Source of the DNA: Candidatus Bilophila faecipullorum
GTDB taxonomy: Bacteria > Desulfobacterota > Desulfovibrionia > Desulfovibrionales > Desulfovibrionaceae
NCBI GenBank assembly: GCA_944326695.1
Contig: CALVEZ010000019.1
Location: forward strand, 1-64,000
DNA length: 64,000 nucleotides
Reading direction: 5' to 3'
Shown here in pieces: positions 60,361 through 64,000 of the stretch. The position numbers and the translations under genes were made by a program. The notes beneath the pieces are model-generated. The model was not told the origin of the DNA. It was given only the letters and a program-made list of their open reading frames with translations, and made no database searches. Numbering within the stretch: position 1 is the stretch's first letter; every line of letters starts with the position of its first letter.

Positions 60361-61188
60361 ATGCCCCGCCTCAAGCTGACCATAGCCTACGTGGGCACCC
60401 AGTATCACGGGTGGCAAACGCAGGCCCGCAAAAACGCCGCCCCCCTCCCCACCATCCAGAACATCATCGAAGACGCGGTGGAGCACGTGCTCGGCGCGCG
60501 CACGCACGTACACGGCGCGGGCCGGACCGACGCCGGGGTGCACGCCGAAGCGCAGGTAGCTCATCTCGACATCCCCGAATCCCGGGCGGGCATGGACTGG
60601 CAGCTTGCCCTGAATACCCTTCTCCCTCGCGACATCCGCATAGCCGAAGCCGTCCTCGTGCCTTCCGCCTTCCACGCCCAGCACAGCGCCATCCGCAAAA
60701 CCTACGAATACCGTTTGTGGCTTTCGCGCCGCTACACGCCGCCGCAGCTCTATCCTTTCGTCTGGTCGTGCGGCCCGGTGGACGTCGCCCGCATGGACGA
60801 GGCCGCCGCCGCCCTGCTGGGCACCCACGATTTCGCCAGCCTCAAAAACGCCGGGACCGATCTGCAATCCACGGTCCGCACGGTCCTCAACGTGAGCCGT
60901 TCCCCTGCCGGGCCGCTCCCCGAGGGCTGCCTTGAGCTGACATGGCGCTTTGAGGCGGACGGCTTCCTGAAGCAGATGGTCCGCAACATGATGGGGCTCC
61001 TCGTGGCCGTGGGGCAAGGCAAGCTCGAATCCGCCGCCATACGCGGTATTCTGGAATCCCGTGATCGCCGCGTCGCCCCTCTGACCGCCCCCGCCTGCGG
61101 CCTGACCATGAAAAAGGTCTGGTACGGCGACGAAGAGGGCGAAAGGGTGGAAAACGCCGCGCCGGAGCCCATGAACATGGTTGAATAA
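60361..61188 (+). CDS. truA: tRNA pseudouridine(38-40) synthase
   Basis: TruA converts U38-40 of tRNA anticodon arms to pseudouridine. The 275-residue protein has the catalytic Asp in GAGRTDAGVHAEAQVAH, the N-terminal LTIAYVGTQYHGWQTQ, RKTYEYRLW, GTHDFASLKNAG, and a C-terminal ELTWRFEADGFLKQMVRNMMGLLVAVGQGK. The ATG at 60361 begins the conserved sequence. It follows rex after 98 bp and is followed by a small protein gene after 52 bp. Confidence 0.96.
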   Translation: MPRLKLTIAYVGTQYHGWQTQARKNAAPLPTIQNIIEDAVEHVLGARTHVHGAGRTDAGVHAEAQVAHLDIPESRAGMDWQLALNTLLPRDIRIAEAVLVPSAFHAQHSAIRKTYEYRLWLSRRYTPPQLYPFVWSCGPVDVARMDEAAAALLGTHDFASLKNAGTDLQSTVRTVLNVSRSPAGPLPEGCLELTWRFEADGFLKQMVRNMMGLLVAVGQGKLESAAIRGILESRDRRVAPLTAPACGLTMKKVWYGDEEGERVENAAPEPMNMVE

Positions 61189-61240
61189 TGAAGGATTCTG
61201 GGATAGCGTTTTTTCTATATTCTTTTGCAAGGAGCAGCGT

Positions 61241-61657
61241 ATGCCCCAGGTTGCGGCACGGATCAACGAGCGACAGGAACGCTGGCTAAAAGATTATTTC
61301 CGCACCAAGAGCGCCGGGGCGGAATTCATTCTGCCGTGGGCGGTGGATACGTTTTTCCGCGCCATAACGTCTATCAAGGGCACCTTTACTCCCTCCGAAC
61401 TGAAAGCCATCATCGAAGCCCACCGGGATGTGCGCCTCTTGCCCGAATACACGCGGCTTTCCAGCCTCTTGCAGCGCATTGCCGGTCTGTGCGAGCGCAA
61501 CGGCACTCTCCACGGCGTCAGCCGTGCCGCACTGGAAACCAAGCTGAAGCGGCTGGACGATACCGAAGCGACGGCCCTCATGGTCTGGGCTTCCGCCTTT
61601 TGGGTCAGCCGCACCTGTTCCGCCGAAAATATGGATGACTACATCGCCTCCTATTGA
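61241..61657 (+). CDS. Conserved hypothetical protein, about 138 residues
   Basis: A 138-residue soluble helical protein with no signal peptide: ARINERQERWLKDYFRTKSAGAEFILPWAVDTFFRAITSIKGTFTPSELKAIIEAHRDVRLLPEY near the N-terminus, and ETKLKRLDDTEATALMVWASAFWVSRTCSAENMDDYIASY at the end. The first helix resembles antitoxin-type or tRNA-adjacent small proteins, but I cannot name the family. A perfect AAGGAG stands 6 bases before the ATG. A terminator follows, so it is a complete real gene. Confidence 0.75.
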   Translation: MPQVAARINERQERWLKDYFRTKSAGAEFILPWAVDTFFRAITSIKGTFTPSELKAIIEAHRDVRLLPEYTRLSSLLQRIAGLCERNGTLHGVSRAALETKLKRLDDTEATALMVWASAFWVSRTCSAENMDDYIASY

Positions 61658-62252
61658 TACAGTGTCGGCAAGCTTCGCCGACTGGAAAACGCTCCGGGAA
61701 GCTCCGGGGCGTTTTTTGATCCGGCTTCAAAGCCCCCTTATTTGACAATGAAAAGGCGCTTCCATACGGGTGTTTTATTACCACAAAGACCGCATAAGAG
61801 CGCGTTTGCGGGGAAAGAGCGCAGTGATGCCAGAAGTGACGCGGCCTTCGCTGCGCCTCTAACAGTATTTGGCTTTTCCTGCGCCGGTCTTTCCTTTTCC
61901 GGCGGCCTTGGGGGGATGGCACACGCCCATGCAACCGCAAGGCGCCGGGGCCTGCTCTTTGTCGCGCCGGGTCGCCTTCGCTGATGTTCAACCATTGCGG
62001 CTCCTGATCCACAACGACGACGTGGGGGGAGCCCGGAGACGGTCCTTCCTCCTATCCGGGGATCGCGAGGATGGGGCGAAACGGCGGTTCGGGCCATTCC
62101 CGTGTGGGTAGTAACGCCTTTCCCGACGCTGCGCCGCCCCTGCGACAGCGTCAAAAACAGCCCTGTTCCAAAGCAGCCGCCCTGAGACGGCGCGGGGGCA
62201 CGGCCACATTTTCCTTTCTCCAAACGGGCACAATCTTTGCAGTGAGAAAGCC
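61658..62252. other. Gap before the molybdopterin oxidoreductase gene
   Basis: 595 bp. After the terminator at 61688 no gene is supported on either strand; frames are Arg/Pro-rich noise. A small hairpin GTCGGC-N7-GCCGAC (about 61664-61682) precedes the terminator. GGGCACA-N4-TTGCA at 62226-62241 looks like a sigma-54 site but would start transcription at the ATG itself. Confidence 0.5.
61688..61717 (+). terminator. Terminator after the conserved hypothetical gene
   Basis: ACGCTCCGG / CCGGGGCGT (one G-T pair) with T6, about 30 bases past the stop. Confidence 0.82.
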
Positions 62253-64000
62253 ATGAAAAAAATCTACAGCGTATGCGGCATGTGCGGCACGCGATGCCTG
62301 ACCGAAGCGTATGTCGAGAACGGCGGAGCCGTCTGGGTGCAGGGAAATCCTCAGGCCGCCACCGGGACGGCGCTCTGCGCGCGCGGGCTGGCCGCCGTGG
62401 TACTGGAAAAGGACGCCGAACGTCCCCTCTCTCCTCTTCTGCGGACAGGGAAGCGCGGGGAAAACCAGTGGCGAGAGGCAACGTGGGACGAGGCGCTCGA
62501 CACGGTGGCCGAACGCCTGCGCGCCGTGCGGGAGCGCTACGGTTCGGAAAGCGTGGCCCTCTCGCACCGGGGCGGCCCCTTCACGGACCTGTACGCAGCC
62601 TTCGCCCGGGGCCTCGGCACGCCGAACATCTACAGCCACTCCGTCACCTGCACCCGGAACGTGGATCGGGCCTGCGCCTCGGTTCTCGGTTTGGATCGCG
62701 GCGATCTGGTGATGGATTACCGGGAAGCCCGGCACATCGTGCTGTCCGGCCGCAACGCGCTGGAGGCCATCAACCTCCCCGAAGTAGCAGCCATCACCGA
62801 GGCGAAGGCCAGGGGCTGCCGTTTGACCGTCATGGACGTGCGCACCTCCGTCAGTGCGGCGCGGGCGGATACCTTCTTCCTGATGCGTCCGGGCACGGAT
62901 TACGCCATGAACCTTGCCGTGCTCAACGTACTGATCGGAGAGAAACGCTACGCGCCCCACATGGCCTCGCGCATCGACGGCTTTGAGGACTTGGCGGCCT
63001 TCGTGCGGCCCTATACGCCGCAATGGGCGGAAGGCGAAACCGGCATCAAGGCCGAGCGCATCACCCGGCTGGCCCACGAGCTGGCGGAGGCCGCCCCCCG
63101 CGTCATCTGGTACCCCGGATGGTTTACGGCCCGTTACGCCGACTCCTTCGCCACATCCCGCACCGCCTACCTGATCAATGCCCTGCTCGGCTCCATCGGC
63201 GAGCGCGGCGGAATGCCCATCAGCCTGTCGATGTCCGAGGCCGGGGCACGGCTTACCCCCCTGTCCGCCCTGTATCCCGCCGTGCGCACGCCGAAGGCGG
63301 ACAAATCGGGCTGGCAGGCCGGAGGACTGCTCCACCGCGCCTTCGACGCCGCCGTCAGCGGCGATCCCTATCCCCTGCGGGCCTATATTTCCATCCGCCA
63401 CAACATCCTGTCGTCCCTGCCCGATCCAGAAGCCCTGCGCCGCAAGCTGGACAGGCTTGATCTTATCGTGGCCATCACCACCACGTGGTCGCCGACCGCG
63501 GCCTACGCCGACATCATCCTGCCGCTGTCTCCCTGCCTGTCCCGGGAGAGCATCCTCGCCTCGAAAAAAGGGCTCAGGCCCTGCTTCTTCCGGCGGGAAC
63601 GGGCCGCCGCACCGCGTTACGATACCCGCGCGGACTGGGAAATCCTCTGCGGGCTGGCCTCCCGCCTCGGCCTTGATAAGCTGGCCTTTACGCGCATCGA
63701 AGACATATGGGCCTATCAGCTTCAGGGGACGGGCCTTGCTCTGAGCGATTTCGACGCGCAAGGCTTCGTGCCGCTCGGGGACGCCCCGCGCTGGAAAACG
63801 CTGGATGAAACCCATCTCCCCACGCCGTCCGGGAAGATAGAGGCGCGCAGCCGCCTTTGGTCCGAGGCCGGGCAAGACAGCTTGCCACCCTACGCGCCTC
63901 CGGCCCGGCCGCAGGGGGCCGACGCCTTCCGCCTCATCCCCGGGCGCATGGCTACCCACACGCAGTCGAGCACGACCAACAACCCCCTGCTTTCCGAGCT
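62253..64000 (+). CDS. Molybdopterin-dependent oxidoreductase, N-terminal part
   Basis: At least 582 residues, open to the window end. The N-terminus binds a 4Fe-4S cluster: C8, C11, C15 and C42 (C-x2-C-x3-C-x26-C) in MKKIYSVCGMCGTRCLTEAY and onward. The Mo-ligand position is C133 in SHSVTCTRNVDRACA, and pterin-binding segments follow (GERGGMPISLSMSEAGARL, TTTWSPTAAYADIILPLSPCLSRES). The Cys ligand and overall pattern resemble polysulfide/thiosulfate reductase (PsrA/PhsA) and related oxidoreductases. Tat-exported members have a twin-Arg signal; none is visible here, which suggests a cytoplasmic enzyme or an upstream start that I cannot find. The substrate is open. Confidence 0.85.
   Translation, partial: MKKIYSVCGMCGTRCLTEAYVENGGAVWVQGNPQAATGTALCARGLAAVVLEKDAERPLSPLLRTGKRGENQWREATWDEALDTVAERLRAVRERYGSESVALSHRGGPFTDLYAAFARGLGTPNIYSHSVTCTRNVDRACASVLGLDRGDLVMDYREARHIVLSGRNALEAINLPEVAAITEAKARGCRLTVMDVRTSVSAARADTFFLMRPGTDYAMNLAVLNVLIGEKRYAPHMASRIDGFEDLAAFVRPYTPQWAEGETGIKAERITRLAHELAEAAPRVIWYPGWFTARYADSFATSRTAYLINALLGSIGERGGMPISLSMSEAGARLTPLSALYPAVRTPKADKSGWQAGGLLHRAFDAAVSGDPYPLRAYISIRHNILSSLPDPEALRRKLDRLDLIVAITTTWSPTAAYADIILPLSPCLSRESILASKKGLRPCFFRRERAAAPRYDTRADWEILCGLASRLGLDKLAFTRIEDIWAYQLQGTGLALSDFDAQGFVPLGDAPRWKTLDETHLPTPSGKIEARSRLWSEAGQDSLPPYAPPARPQGADAFRLIPGRMATHTQSSTTNNPLLSE

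Noticed and set aside
62226-62241. Sigma-54 promoter before the molybdopterin oxidoreductase
   Set aside because: GGGCACA-N4-TTGCA has the right spacing, but transcription would begin at the ATG, leaving no leader. Chance matches of this quality are expected in a window of this size.

Overview
This is a 64 kb piece of a GC-rich chromosome, most likely from a sulfate- or sulfite-reducing member of the Desulfovibrionaceae (Desulfovibrio, Bilophila or Mailhella type). That placement rests on several clade-typical genes seen together: a DVU0772-type protein, a DVU0298-type protein, a UPF0280 (ApbE-like) protein, HypE, a CbiK-type cobalt chelatase, and an Fo-ATPase cluster (atpZ/atpI, an I-chain gene, atpB, atpE) followed by rex. 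Lipid A genes (lpxC, lpxB) show a Gram-negative envelope. The genus is an inference; no rRNA gene is present. No phage, IS element, tRNA or CRISPR array was found, so the window reads as core chromosome.

Layout. 0-7 kb: cysteine hydrolase, prmC, lpxC, an HbpS-like secreted protein, mutL. 7-16.4 kb, mostly minus strand: DUF4139 protein, secA, hypE, an MFS exporter, a GNAT acetyltransferase, UPF0280. 16.4-21.6 kb, plus strand: argF, flavodoxin-fold protein, comF, DUF4198 protein, a CatA-type acetyltransferase, Tim44-domain protein. 22-26.3 kb, minus strand: thiamine thiazole genes (TPP riboswitch, thiS, thiG, thiH, thiF) and an NAD(P)H oxidoreductase. 26.3-35.7 kb: nitroreductase, ruvX-mltG, an OmpH/Skp-like lipoprotein, an MltC-like transglycosylase, pgl, a large MscS-family channel and a DVU0772 protein. 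35.7-40.9 kb: a sigma-54 two-component system next to two ZraP/Spy-like periplasmic proteins. 41.6-48.4 kb: DVU0298 protein, then rpmH-rnpA-yidD-yidC-jag-mnmE and an RNase D-like exonuclease. 48.6-57.2 kb: AddB-like nuclease, nitronate monooxygenase, cbiK, rfbD, a nucleoside-recognition (Gate) membrane protein, lpxB. 57.5-61.7 kb: Fo-ATPase genes, rex, truA and a small conserved-looking protein. From 62.25 kb a molybdopterin oxidoreductase runs off the end.

The most interesting signals are regulatory or structural. (1) A ZraPSR-like stress circuit has divergent sigma-54 promoters and a second ZraP-like gene with a perfect sigma-54 promoter. A further sigma-54 promoter precedes the MltC-like gene 8 kb away. 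(2) rnpA has no ATG, GTG or TTG at its correct N-terminus and appears to start at ATT inside rpmH. (3) A five-unit repeat with a period of about 60 bp, encoding a degenerate 20-residue peptide repeat, lies in a 646 bp gap. (4) A family of long, G-rich, near-perfect palindromes occurs three times. (5) The operator-like palindrome GTACAA-N4-TTGTAC occurs twice, once right in front of cbiK. (6) An intrinsic terminator and a 455 bp gap interrupt the thi operon between thiS and thiG.

The chromosome also has unusually long gene-free gaps (450-790 bp) between many operons; each is listed as a feature. Functions are read from recognisable sequence motifs and no database search was run, so family names are recognition calls.
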